Origin: Siphonodentalium dalli
Taxonomy: Eukaryota; Mollusca; Scaphopoda; Gadilida; Siphonodentaliidae
Length of the DNA: 64,000 nucleotides
Assembly (NCBI GenBank): GCA_032622095.1
Contig: CP136066.1
Coordinates: 10,625,784 to 10,689,783 of the forward strand
Direction of reading: 5' to 3'
Part shown: one piece after another, positions 33,593 through 45,555 of the stretch
How the letters are laid out: every line of letters begins with the position of its first letter
Position numbering within the stretch: position 1 is the stretch's first letter
Translations under genes and position numbers: made by a program
The notes under the pieces: generated by a model
What the model was told of the DNA's origin: nothing
What the model saw: only the letters and a program-made list of their open reading frames with translations
Databases searched by the model: none

Positions 33593-35472
33593 GAGTTTTT
33601 TCTATTATTTCATATATTAATTTTAGTATCATCGAGATCTGTGAAGCTTGTGTATTATATAAATACACTAGTTCTAAATAAATTACACTCTTGAGCAAGC
33701 TATGCATTAAAGAGTCTGAAGAAAATATCTGGTATTTCTGTTATCACAAAGAATCTTTACATCAATGTCAGTCAATCACAACATTTAACACCAAAGTGAT
33801 GAAGCCAATCAGTCTATTGACGATTTTCATCGGCTCCAGAGTTTCTCGACACATAGCTAAAATAGCATAATAAGTTTCCTGTCATATCTGGTCACAATGC
33901 TTATTTCACAATGTTCACAAATTTGGTGATTACAACTAATTCAACACTAATGTGTGTCCATTTGAAGAGTCCAGAAATTATCAATAATAGCCATCAAGGA
34001 GAATAGAATTAAGTATTTCCAAGAATTTCAACAGTTTGCACCCGTTTTTCTTATTCGCCAAAATTCAAGTAAGAGGAGATAACATTCTGTCAATCGTTAA
34101 ACTGCGCTTTGATGTTATACAACAGGAATTGCATGCATAAACCATTTATAGTGGCGACTATGTGACTTATAGTTACATATGTATATTCATTAGGACTGTT
34201 ATGTGTAGCTTATTCCAACCTGAGAGCCCAATTTTAATTAGAACTGATTATACACATGTGTATTCAGGTGTTATGCATATGTAAAACTTGATCGTTCTTT
34301 TGTTTTGACATGACACAACAGGTGTATCCTCATGTCATGGCTGATTGGTCATCAGTTGATAGCACATGCATGCCATGAACAGCTGATTAGAATCAGGGAC
34401 ATTTCCATTGACTGTATAATCTCTTTGTAACTATACCAGAAATAAAAATTTCTGAATGCAAAACATTATGGGCGCAGTGCATGTTCAGCTGAAGGTAGAT
34501 TGAGATAAGAATAATATCATTCATCATGACCTGAGGTGTGGGGATGGAAAGATCTCACCCCGAGGGGCAAGATATTTCGGCCAATTGTCCGGACCCAATA
34601 GCTGGTCCTGAAGATGAGATTTTTCTATGCCCACATCCCAGGTCATGGATTATTTTTCTCCCAAACCCAAGAGCCTCATACTCAATGTTTTGTTTTATAC
34701 CCAATTTTGCCACATTTCAGTAGTTTTTTATAACAGTACATCAGGGGAGAAATCTGATGTCACATTTATGATTTTATTTGATGATTTTAGTATATACTGG
34801 AAAAGCAAGCACGATACCCACACAAGTTAATTGGTTTGAGTGAAATATACATGGCTAGTGAAAACGACATGGCTGTGTTACCTCAAGTGTACTACACAAA
34901 ATTATAAAATTATCTTTTGGCTAATGGCTATGCAAGGCCTGTTGTGACTCTACTTGACTGAAATGGTATTTCGGATGCCACGCACCTGGTGTCTGGATGC
35001 TCTTAATCAATGATACAGGAGAGTGGCTCTGCCCAGTTGTGATGATGGATACTAATCCATGCCTGCAATGTTCTTTGGGTTGAATTCTGATATCATGTCT
35101 GAAGGGTGCTTACGTCTTTTTTATTATTGGTTAAAGCTATAAAACAATATATTGAACATGTTCATGTATGTTCTTTGGAATTATTTATAGAGTCTTATGT
35201 AGTCCACAACCGCATATAAACGACACACCCATTAGTTCGTGCCCTCCCATTAGTATCGCAAAGCCAACAAAGTGAATTTTTCTGTTTATATATAAATATC
35301 TTTGAACAAATAAATATCGCTAAAATAGATCAAAATGTCCCAATACAACATTTTTTGGAATAGACTAAAGACCCAGTATCTGGGATGAACAGCAGCTGCA
35401 ATATAACTCCAGATAAAGTTACATCTATCTTTTAAGTGGATATCTTTATTGCTGATTAGTAGCGCATCATTA
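33593..35472. other. Unassigned AT-rich DNA
   Basis: No gene recognised. Small frames (for example 34538-34723) have no domain or conserved look. Nothing else supported. Confidence 0.4.
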
Positions 35473-36000
35473 AATAATTTGATGCCCACAGCATCAATCA
35501 CATGATAATAACCATGCATTATTTTACTTTTGTGCAATTTTTCCCACTTATATCTTCTGAACTGATTAAAAAACGCTCTTTATTTGTCAGATTATTTTGG
35601 TTTTGCCCACTCCCCCCCCCCCCACTTCATTTGAGGGACAAAGGCGCTTTTACCCGCAATTTTCCTACATATTTTCTAATGTGATAAGGAACGCTCTTTA
35701 TTGCTTCCTTAAGACATCAACAGCGTCGATGAAATAACACTGCCACAGTGTGATATAGTTGTCAATAATTTGATGCCCACAGTACCTATCCCATGACATT
35801 AACCATGCATTATTTTACATTTGTGCAATTTCCCCCACATATCTTCTGAACTGATAAGAAACGCTCTTTATTGTCATATAATTATTGGAAATCCCCCACC
35901 CCTCATACAACTGGGGATCAAAGGAGTTGTTATCCGCAATTTTCCTACATATTTTCTAAAGTGATATGGAACGCTCTTTATTGCTCATTTTGCTTCTTTA
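35473..36000. repeat. Tandem duplication with AACGCTCTTTAT words, unit ~291 bp
   Basis: AATAATTTGATGCCCACAG starts at 35473 and again at 35764. Each copy contains AACGCTCTTTATT twice and AATTTTCCTACATATTTTCT once. Copy 1 has a C-run at 35611-35622. The word AACGCTCTTTAT also occurs twice near 9803 and 9846. Confidence 0.8.
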
Positions 36001-36300
36001 AGAGTGATTTCAACAGAATTTACGAAATTACACTCCATTTCAGTTTATCGCTGTTTTTAAAATTTGACGACCCAGATTGCAACCATTTTGGGTACATTAT
36101 CAATTATTTAGATAAAATAAGTTTCAGTGACTTAGGACTGATAAGATTCCCTGGGTAAAATTTTCAACTCTGAGAATCCATTGATTTTCACGAAATTTAC
36201 ATTGTTTTTTTCTTCTTTATGTGTAGGCTAATGTACTTATTCCTGGTAAGAAGCTTTGTGTTGCAATTTATTTTAAGCTAAAAGCATAAATACTCTGAAC

Positions 36301-36320
36301 TATATATATATATATATATA
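36301..36320. repeat. (TA)n microsatellite
   Basis: About ten TA units. Confidence 0.9.
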
Positions 36321-36493
36321 TTTCTGTTTTTGTTTATTTTGAATAAATATTGAAATTGTTTTCTCCATTGTCATATTTTGTGGTCCACATGTCATTAATA
36401 TCTTTAGAGGGAAGATTATCCACTAAAAGTTGATTAAATAGCTAGATTGAGTGATTAGATTGGACCCCTTTGAATACCTATTAAAATAGCTAG

Positions 36494-36835
36494 AACAACC
36501 ACTCGAGGTAGAATAATTTCCCACCAATAGTAGTTATCAGATTAACTACCCGCAGGTAGCAAAAATTCCAACCACTCCAGGTAGTAAATTTAAATACTGG
36601 GTAGTTCATATTCATCCCACTACCTAAAGTAGTTAAAATTTAGCCTACCTTTGGGTAGTTAAAATAGCCCCAAGAGGTAGTTATTTCAACCACTGAAGGT
36701 AGTTATTTTAACTACCAAAGGTATTTAATTTTTTAGCTACCCGCCAGGTAGTAAAATTAACCTCCCAAGGTAGCGGGATGAATACGAACTACCAAAAGTA
36801 GTAAAATTTAACTACCTTTGGGGTTAATTTAGCAA
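36494..36835. repeat. Array of ACTACC-n4-GGTAGT hairpin words
   Basis: About ten inverted pairs of CTACC and GGTAG, each with a 3-5 base loop, alternate with AAAATTTA-like spacers. A larger symmetry overlies this: GGGTAGTTCATATTCATCCC (about 36600) is the near-exact reverse complement of GGGATGAATACGAACTACC (about 36776). No ORF. Confidence 0.85.
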
Positions 36836-36879
36836 CTTTGAATTTAGTGTGTAGGGGCGAAAGGCTACCCAGGACCTAT

Positions 36880-36913
36880 AAAATATACATACGCATACAC
36901 ATATACACATACG

Positions 36914-36945
<32 letters not shown>

Positions 36946-36970
36946 TACACATACATACACATATATATAC
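36880..36970. repeat. TA/CA microsatellite
   Basis: Interrupted (ATACAC)n and (TA)n. Confidence 0.9.
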
Positions 36971-37079
36971 CCCGGGAGCAACGGAGCCGGCCACACGACA
37001 CAGGCTAATTTACACTATATATGTGTCACATGTCACGAATTATGAACTTGATGGTATAAACTCTAAATTCATCAATACA

Positions 37080-37215
37080 AAGGGCGAGATTACCCGCCAG
37101 CCTGCGTGTAAACCACTTCCTCGGTCCCGGGTGACTCCTTTCGGCCTCCAGCCCCGGGCGACCTCCCTCCCCGAGATCCAGGGGGGGGGGCAACGGCCAA
37201 AATAATCTGTATCGA
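37080..37215. other. GC-rich patch in AT-rich DNA
   Basis: Locally GC- and CpG-rich (for example CCCCGGGCGACC) with a G-run at 37180-37189. Open frames on both strands here are the usual result of high GC. It could be a CpG-rich promoter, but no downstream gene is proven. Confidence 0.4.
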
Positions 37216-37566
37216 CCCCAGAAGATCGGTTGGGTACATATTGCTGCATTTATGCGTAAAACGCCACACTGTCATGTCACTTACACGAAAGGATGAGGGA
37301 TTTATACATGTGCGGAAAAGCAGAATTGTTATATAAACGGGTTGCCATATATTGACTGTTTTATTATTGCCGGCATGTCGTTGATAATTATGTCAGAGGT
37401 CACGCCCGTGAAACACGTGCCGTTGGACGGGAAACTTTCGACAGACACATGGATCGGTGTACATTTCATCCAGTTTCTATTTATTATCATTTATATAATT
37501 CCATTGCCAATAGTTTAGATTTGTGCATAAATATGATACTTTTGTGACATGACAGTGCATGCAAGA

Positions 37567-37721
37567 TGCTGAACGGGGATCATTCACAGTACCGGTACCT
37601 ACGGAATTATGGAGTTTTGGCTTCAGTCACTGAATTTATAGATGTGACTTTTAGTGCTACTGTGCCAGCAAGGTTTGTTTTCTCTTTGATAGTGATAGTG
37701 TTATCAATTTTGGCGTGATGA
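37567..37721 (+). CDS. Unrecognised small frame, possible first exon (doubtful)
   Basis: A 51-codon frame starts MLNGDHSQYRYLRNYG about 350 bp after the GC-rich patch. A possible splice donor, AAG|GTTTGT, sits after VPAR at about 37672. I do not recognise the product, there is no domain, and no acceptor or next exon was found. It may well be chance; it is noted because it is the only frame in the window with promoter-like DNA upstream. Confidence 0.12.
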
Positions 37722-38027
37722 AACGCGTTACGTGTGTGTCGAAGGCAGTTCGAGCTTGTGGTATTTATATTTCTAATATATATATGGTGATACTGAATGA
37801 GGCGATGATTTGATGAAATAAATTAATTACAGATACATGCAAATCAGCAAAGTTATTTCTCAAAGCATTTTATATAGTCATATTTTTGTTTTTTATTTAT
37901 TTATTTATTTTTGTTTTTTAAATTGTATAGCCCATGATTCAGGGACGCGGTCCCGTGAAAAAGGAGGGTGTATATATACGAGTGGAACGTCAGACTGGCT
38001 AGTTTTATTTTATTTATCATGAATTCC

Positions 38028-38440
38028 AGCGTGACGGAATCACCAAATTTTACGGAATTTCACTTTTCTGTGGCCTATAAAATCTAAAATTATGACCAGT
38101 AGGGTACCGCTTAAAATAAAAAAAACATTGTACATACTATACAAAGTTGTTTGATTATATACAACTATATGTGTATTTAAGTATCATCTCACTCTGGGTC
38201 AAATTGTGTCCGTGACGGAATCACCAAAATAGTGCCATCAATATGAGGGTAGGTCCGTACTATTGAAGAACCCTGCTCATTCAGCCAAGCTGACCTGGAA
38301 AAAGTTCCCAATTAGTAAAGTAGATACATTATACTTGCAGAAAAAAGCCTCATTGTCACACACTTATGTGTATATTACTAGTTAACTCGGTTTGTTCGCC
38401 GTGACGGAATCACACAACGGGCGTGACGGAATCACCGTGC
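38028..38440. repeat. Four copies of GTGACGGAATCACC
   Basis: Copies lie at about 38033, 38213, 38400 (GTGACGGAATCACA) and 38422. The word is an inverted repeat, GTGA-CGGAA-TCAC. Spacing is about 180-190 bp for the first three, with the last pair 22 bp apart. The surrounding sequence is not repeated, so only the word itself is conserved. Confidence 0.75.
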
Positions 38441-39080
38441 GATTTTTTTAGGTATAGTTTTGTGTGTAACAAATGCGGACATTGTCATAAAACTTGGCAC
38501 ATTTGTATATTAGGTCCCACGTATTATTTTCAGATATGGGGGCAATCACGAAAATACTTTCCATGGCAACGGTTGCTATGCGACTGTTTTTACCTTAGAA
38601 ACGGGTTGTTGGTAGGGGTTAAACCGTAATTTTACTAAAATATATTTGCAAAAAGGGGAAACTATGGTAATTGAGGCAGATTGTGATATGGAAAATGTGA
38701 AAAAAATAACATTTCCACACATGCCCCACTATTAACCTAGAATGACCATTGAGCTGCTTGAAAATGATATTTTGGTTCATTTGACCTTATTTGGCAAAAC
38801 ATGAAAATATGCGTTGGCTGCGCATGCGCGCATCATTGATCCCCAGTCACACAATATCTGGCGTTTAAGAGATTGTATAGTGAGGGCAATGACCATTCCA
38901 AAATATATTCATTGGATAGTAATAATGAAATACAGAAGAAGCAACAACATTCCCCGATGACATGACAATGATGCAAATACCCATTATCGGTATCCATGGC
39001 CGCCTTTTCGTGGAATTCATGTTATTATCATTTATTTCTTTATTCTTTTTATTTTTTAATTGAAATTGGGCATATCAGTG
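38441..39080. other. Unassigned AT-rich DNA
   Basis: No gene recognised. A 68-codon plus-strand frame (38423-38629) begins inside the repeated GTGACGGAATCACC word and is not trusted. Confidence 0.4.
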
Positions 39081-39084
39081 TTAA

Positions 39085-40643
39085 GGGGATGGCAAAGTCT
39101 GTTTCATAAAAAATGTCTGGAAACGGGCTGACAAAATTGGTATTTTTCACATAAAAGCAGACAGAAATAGAGATAACAACATGAAGATAATATATAGAGC
39201 ATATATCGTTAAAGGAGGTGCCACGAATAGATGTGAGCTAAAAAGCTTTTTGTACCAGAAAAATGACTTTGAAACAGAGTATATCTGCAATATTATGCCA
39301 TTGTTTTGGCATTCAAATGTGAAAAACTATAACTTCAACAGTATCATTAGGCAGCCCATTATGATAAGTGACATACCGTTAAGAGCCAAGAAGCTATGCT
39401 TTCGATTAATGTTCACTGTATCGTTTGAAAAACGTCCGCTAAAACGTGTCAGTTTTTCTTGGGAGCCAGTCGCCATATTTCTATTGCAAACACATGTTCA
39501 TGATGTTGTTGTCATTTTTTAATTCGCGGCAGGTACATGAAAATCGACCTGAAAAGCAATTCGATCCTGCAATCAAGAAAGTTTATGATATGAAATCGAT
39601 GCTTTCAGTTTATTTAAGTTGTTGGAATTAATTTAGTTGCTTTATTACCCACGATTTATGAAGTTTTGTGCTGTTTACAGATGGAAATGTTGATATTTTA
39701 TTTTTAGAATTTCCAGTCTATAGTCGAAAGCGAGATTACAAGATGTCGTATTATTACGCAAATCACATAAATAGAAAACTTACATGTTTCAGAATATTGT
39801 ATTATTCTAAAATCAAATAGCCTATATAAAAACATATTTATGAATAGGAAAGTACCGTATTCCGACGAAATATGTCATATTTTACGACGGACTCCTTGTG
39901 CGAGTTCACTTCCGGTCAATTCTATTTTGGTGCACTGGGATAAAAACATTGTGGAGAAAAATACGTTTAATGACATTTTAATGTAAATTAATCGAGAAAT
40001 TGTCGGTTATCAGGTACAATCATATAGCTTATAACCCATATATATTGATGGGCATAATCAAAAGCTTGATCCCATGCGCGATTGTCTATACTGATCTATT
40101 TCCATTCGTAATCGTATTCTAGTATTGACGGATGAGTTTGTTTGTAATCGTGGCCGCCCCGCCCCCATGGCATGTGTATCGGCTATCGCAAAATAATGTT
40201 AGGATATTATGGTCTCCCATGCCAAGAAAAATAGTTCCTAAGATTGTAAACAATGCAAATGGAGGACATTTTGCCATTATTCAGAATGACAGTACTATTT
40301 TCACAGGCAGGGTATTTGGGAAAGTTCTTGTTTTTCCTCAAAATGATGTCTCCTTGTCTCTAGCCAGATTCTTATAGGACCATTTTGACTGTTCAGTTTG
40401 TGCAAAAAGTTAACCATTGGAACTGGAGAAACGCCGTTTGGGGACATGATTTTTTGTCACTCTACCGCGAGTAAATTCTAACAGCTAAAATTTCTCTACT
40501 AATGACAAGATCTTTGTTTATTATTGATTATTATGTGTGAAAAATATGAAGTTTATCCATTCTATGGCCGGTGAGTAATTATTGATCATCTGGAGGTAGG
40601 GTGCAATCCGCGGTGGCCATCTTGACCAAACTTTGCCATCCCC
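39085..40643. mobile_element. TTAA-flanked element, 1559 bp
   Basis: The ends are GGGGATGGCAAAGT and ACTTTGCCATCCCC, exact inverted repeats of 14 bp, between TTAA at 39081-39084 and 40644-40647. A plus-strand frame of 113 codons (39181-39522) has no recognisable transposase motif. The right TTAA is also the left TTAA of the next element. Confidence 0.82.
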
Positions 40644-40647
40644 TTAA

Positions 40648-43577
40648 AGGTGTCATTCCGGATTTGAAGCATTCAGTTACATAAACATGCCAAATATAAT
40701 ATACTTTTAATTTATTTGGAAATATATTTTGTGATTTTGTTTGTTTTTTATTTTGTTTTTGTTCATGTGGTTTTTTGTTTTGTTTTGTTTTGTTTTTGTT
40801 TTTTTCAATTGGAGATCAAAATTTGGTGGTACATATAAGCTAAGTTTCATCATGTACACTTGTATAATGAATTATGTTTATGATCATTTTTTATGATTGT
40901 TAAGGTCTATTGGATATGGTGACAATAGGTGACATAAAAAAAATGAGTACATGCTATATAGGACCACTGGGGGTATTTTTGGCACATATTTCTAACAGCA
41001 GCAAGTGTATACAACAATTGGACATAGTAGGACTAAATAACTAACCTTATTTTCCACTTTGGTGACTTTTGATGTGAATGTGTCCGAAAATATGCGACAA
41101 ATATACCAAGACAGATTTCCAAGTAGTAGAATCCTGAAATTTAAAAAGGAAAGTACTATGATAAAACTCAGAATCGATATCAGGGCGTGCGCTACATAAC
41201 AGCAGACAAAATATAATGAAACATGTTGAAAGAAGATGTTTATCATTGTTTACTTTTAGCAAAATTCACATTGCTGGAACTACATTTGCATGTAGAAAGT
41301 ATGGAAGCACAAAATAGTAATGATTCCTCAAAGCAGTTTGCACTAGATTAGCAGCAAGTGTGTCATAATTACCTGAAATTATTCATTTGTATGTTAATTC
41401 TGAGTTTAATGATAGAGTGCATGCCTCTGTGGCATTAAAGGCACTGATGATGAACAAATGAACTGTATGTGGTAAATATACCACTGACTAGACTGGTGAA
41501 GTGACTACTGCTAGGGACTTGTTTAAGATGAAATCTGGATCATTCACATGCCAACTGACAGTTGACAAACTTTTTTTTAAGCAAAGTGGGCTGAAAATGA
41601 ATATTAATAGTTACCTGATGGTGTTTGTGGCACTGTGACATCAGTAGCTTTGGCAGTAATTTAAAACACCATGATGGGTGTTCCACATTAAATAAATAAA
41701 TAAATTAAAGAAATAAGCATGCAGCATCAGCAGCAGATCTGAAAAATATGAATGATAGATAAATGTATAATTACATATAAGCCGGATGAAAAGAATTAAA
41801 ATTGATAATATATGATTAAAAGTTAATAAAGATATATTGTTTTTCTAATTGATATGAACATGCTGATAACTGAAAAATAATTCTGCCAGTATCACTATAG
41901 AGCAGAAAGCTGAAGTGCAGATTAATTATTATTTGCGGATAATTAAATCAAATAATATCCATAAAGTGACAAGTCAAGTTCAAACAAGATAATTAAAGAC
42001 AACAGTCTATCTGATGGTATTAAGGAAGAATCTACAGGGATTCATGTTACATAAATAGAAATTAAAGGTTAAATCTGAGATGCTAAGAATAAAGAAAACA
42101 ATCTCACCTTTAAAGATCAATGAATTTGACAGAGTTCGACCTGAAGTCTTCCACAAGAAGGTCTACTGTACCTCATACACGTCATCGTGCTCATCATAAT
42201 TCCAATTCTAATGGAAAACCAAAACTCCACAGTTTCATTGACAGATGCTCCCGTCTTGATTTTGTCACACCTGCCATTCCATACATTTTTACGGAAAATG
42301 ATGCATCCCAGCCAATGCATACAGCTTTCTACATGTTATAGAACCTGATATCTTAGTGAAATTGATCTAGCAAAGGACATGTCATTACTCAAATTATGAA
42401 AATAAACTTAAACTAACACCATCACATAGACTGATGAGCCGCGAATAGCTTGAATTGCTTGAGTTATTAATGTTATGAAATTCTCGATTTCGGAGATATA
42501 CCTTTTTGCTGACAATTCAAAACACTTGAGAGCATGTACGCCGTGGTCGTCTATTCTCTTTCCTCGATCGGCAACTTCAAACAGGGATCAGCTTCGACTA
42601 TGCCTTCTTCGTGTTCAATATGTTATTTGCCGATATATTCCATGAGATCGGATGAGTAATCGAGTGATTCAATACAATTTAAAGACATTTTTACGACAAG
42701 TTTCAATGTTTGCAGAAGTAGTTTGTTGAAACCGGAAGTGATTTTCATTGGCTATAATTTTTTTGACATTTTACGTCCGAAAAATATTAGTAAGTTCCAA
42801 ATAATGCTGGACTTTATTCAAATACCATAATTGTCTATCATTTCTAAATTGTAACTAGTTTTTCATTATGTCAATATTGTTTTCACACAATCGATAAACT
42901 TCTAGTTTTTAGCGCGTTCCTGATGTTTCGATTTCGTGTTCTTCCGCATCTTGTTGACATCAAAAATGTCAAATGAGACATTTTCAGAAACGCAAGAAGA
43001 ACAACTCGATCGCATTATCTAATCGCCATAACAATGTAGGCCGTGTTTCTGTCCTAACAAAAAGTTTCTTTTGTATTCCGATCGTTATGTTTGTCTTGCT
43101 GAAATCCATGATAATACCTTCATGTTACCTCGTATTCGTGTTATCTCTTGTCGGACGCCATTTTTCAACGGGGCACGGCGACTGGCGTCAACATTGATAT
43201 TTTTCGTTCTTAGTACCTGATCATGGTCAGACTGGAAGAACAAGCACTTGCCCTGCGTCACATGTTCATGTATACAGAAATAATTTTATGTCTTTGCATC
43301 CAGTAGGATTCTATTTTTATTTATTTATTTAAATATTTTTTTTCAAGATATAAAAATGCCTTTCAAAGGTTACTTTAGACATGAGCAGTACGTTTTTTTC
43401 CTTCAGGGCTTATGATAGTATGTGTCATAAACCACAGTGGCTTATTTTAAGGTTCATGTTATGTCCATGTCTGCCCAATTATCAGGTTGCCTATTTTTTT
43501 TGTCACCTATTGTCACCACATCCAATAGACCTTAAATTTGGATTCATGGAAATTTGTCCGGAAAGTGAGAGACACCT
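40648..43577. mobile_element. Probable TTAA-flanked element abutting the previous one
   Basis: The left end AGGTGTCATTCCGGA and the right end read inward AGGTGTCTCTCACTTTCCGGA lie next to TTAA (40644-40647 and 43578-43581). Inside, TTAAGGTCTATTGGATATGG (from 40900) is mirrored near 43490-43535, but 200 bp farther from the end on the left, where a T/G-rich run is present. Frames at 42120-42341 and 42973-43197 are unrecognised. Confidence 0.6.
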
Positions 43578-43659
43578 TTAAGTAAATTGGAAGTACTCAT
43601 TGCTGATTGGCTTGCAATTAATTGGTACTTTCACATATATTGATGTGAGATTTTCAGAG

Positions 43660-44095
43660 TGAAAGTTTGTTCCAATTTTTTTTTTTTTTTTTATTTATTT
43701 ATTTATTTTTTTTTTTTCACTGTTTCGCTTCTGGATGCAGGAATTTTTGAGTTGGTATATGGTTCTAGGGTTTAATATGTACATTGTTAGTTTGAAATTA
43801 CCTTTATAAAATTTAAGGAATTTGCGAGGCCAAACCAAATTTAACTGCGCTTAGTAAAGTTCTTAATTTGTTTGAAAAAGTCATGTACATGTGTTATTGA
43901 TTAGGGTATCATGCATTGATTTAACTGAGTGGTGATGAGCTTTGATTAGAATGAGTTATTTTCAAGTCTGAATTGTTCCATCAAATTAATCAATTGGATT
44001 TTCATCATTTTAAATGAATTAAATTGTTATAAAATAAATATATATATATATAAATATATATATATATATTTATTTATTTAAAAAAAAAATTCTTC
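43660..44095. repeat. T-rich run and AT microsatellite
   Basis: Poly-T/ATTT tract at 43677-43718 and (TA)n at 44037-44075. No gene in the stretch between. Confidence 0.8.
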
Positions 44096-44152
44096 TTTCC
44101 ATTCTCAAAGTTGATGAAATTAAATTGTGATGATAAAATAAATATACCCTAA

Positions 44153-44947
44153 TCTATTATATATTTTGGAAGATCTGTCTGTGTGTGTGTGGTGTGTGTG
44201 TGTGTGTTCGCGATGAACTCGAAAACGGCCCACCCGATTTCGATGAAACTTCGTATGTGAGGGTACTATCGGTCGGGAAGTGGCATAGGCATATTAATGT
44301 TCAGATCCGAGGTCAACTTTTCACGTGCCGAGGTCAAATCTGTTTTTACGCTGTGTTACGGGACTTTCATTTGAGTTCGGTGCTTACAAATCGATTCGAA
44401 ACAGCGCGAATACTAAAATGCCAGTCACAATAATGACACTGTGAGAATCTTTCGTGTTTCCTCTTTCCAACGATATATAATGCGTATGTATCCGTTTTAG
44501 TTATCTGCCTCAATTATCAAGAATAAGTGGTACTATCTCCCATCAGGATAAAAAAAATGCGTAACTTCTATGACGTCGTTAGAGGTCTAAACGTTAGATC
44601 ACGTTAACGCTTAACCGGCCGATGCATTTGACTGTTTCAGACGTCTTGGCGATATCTCGGGCACCGATGGTAATTTATCTTTACGTTGAAACTTGATAAT
44701 TAATGAGCGTGTGTATATGAGGCGCGTTTATATACTTGAGTGGAAATCAAATCGGGTTAAACTGGCGGATTGTTACGAACGAAATTTGATGCATAGAGTA
44801 TCTCGGTATCCGCTGGGCCGATTTCCCGGTATCCGCTGGGTCGATTTCCACCATTTTTCGGGTGTTGGTGTTGGACCCCACCTGGCCTTGACATTCAAAA
44901 TGGTCAATTCAAGGTCAAAGCCCGGACGAAGTCGGGTCACCTTCTAG
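44153..44947 (+). mobile_element. Non-autonomous Helitron
   Basis: It begins TCTATTATATATTTTGG directly after an A (44152). It ends CTAG (44944-44947) directly before a T (44948), with an imperfect hairpin CCCGGACGAAGTCGGG at 44921-44936, seven bases before CTAG. TC start, hairpin, CTRR end and A|T insertion are the Helitron signature. A TG microsatellite and the frequent AACTCGAAAACGGCC word follow the 5' end. No Rep-helicase. Confidence 0.82.
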
Positions 44948-44987
44948 TTATATATATACTAGAAGGTGACCCGACTTCGTCCGGGCT
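44919..44987. repeat. Perfect inverted repeat formed by two Helitron 3' ends
   Basis: Thirty-base arms (44919-44948 and 44958-44987) are exact reverse complements around a 9 bp (TA) centre. They correspond to the 3' termini of two elements facing each other. Confidence 0.9.
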
Positions 44988-45555
44988 ATTAAAAAACCAA
45001 ATTTCAAGTCGATAGCTCCACCCGTTTCCGAGATCTGGTCTGCGCATGCGCGAAGTTGGCGACGCACGGGCTCGGCGACCCGATAAAATTCGTATCTGGG
45101 GCAAGATACATACACATACCAAATTTCAAGTCGATAGCTCCACCCGTTTCCGAGATATATAGCCCAATGTCATTTGCGGATACCTCGGCCGGTGATGAGT
45201 TAACGCGACATCGGCCTGTTAAGAGTTAACGCGATCACGTCACGATATGTTGATGGCGTAATATATTTACGCAATGATTTTCGATGAGCGAAGCATGGTC
45301 CTGCGTTCTTCCCGATAATTAAGGTAGAAACTTTAAACGTACACAGGCGTGTGATGCATCATTGGAAAGATGAAACGCCACAGATTCTAACCGTGCAAAT
45401 TATATGACTGGCAATTTATTATTCGCGCTATATCGAATGGATTTGTGAGCACCGAACTGAAATATATTAGCGCAAAACGGCGTAAAAACAGATTTGACCT
45501 CGGCACGTGAAAAGTTGACCTCGGATATGAAAATCAATAGGCCTATGTAAAATTG
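44959..45555 (-). mobile_element. Second Helitron, opposite strand, 5' part lost or diverged
   Basis: On the minus strand it ends with the same hairpin and CTAG as its neighbour. Its body (45290-45540) is the reverse complement of 44300-44550, sharing CCGAGGTCAACTTTTCACGT. Similarity stops at about 45555, before the expected TC start. Confidence 0.72.

Noticed and set aside
37023-37275. Overlapping frames on both strands in the GC-rich patch
   Set aside because: High GC lowers stop frequency on both strands; no domain and no preferred strand.
39181-39522. 113-codon frame in a TTAA element as a possible transposase
   Set aside because: No DDE-type or zinc-finger motif visible, and too short for a transposase.
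42120-42341. 73-codon plus-strand frame with fairly protein-like composition
   Set aside because: No domain recognised, no splice sites supported, and it lies inside a probable TTAA element; kept only as a note.
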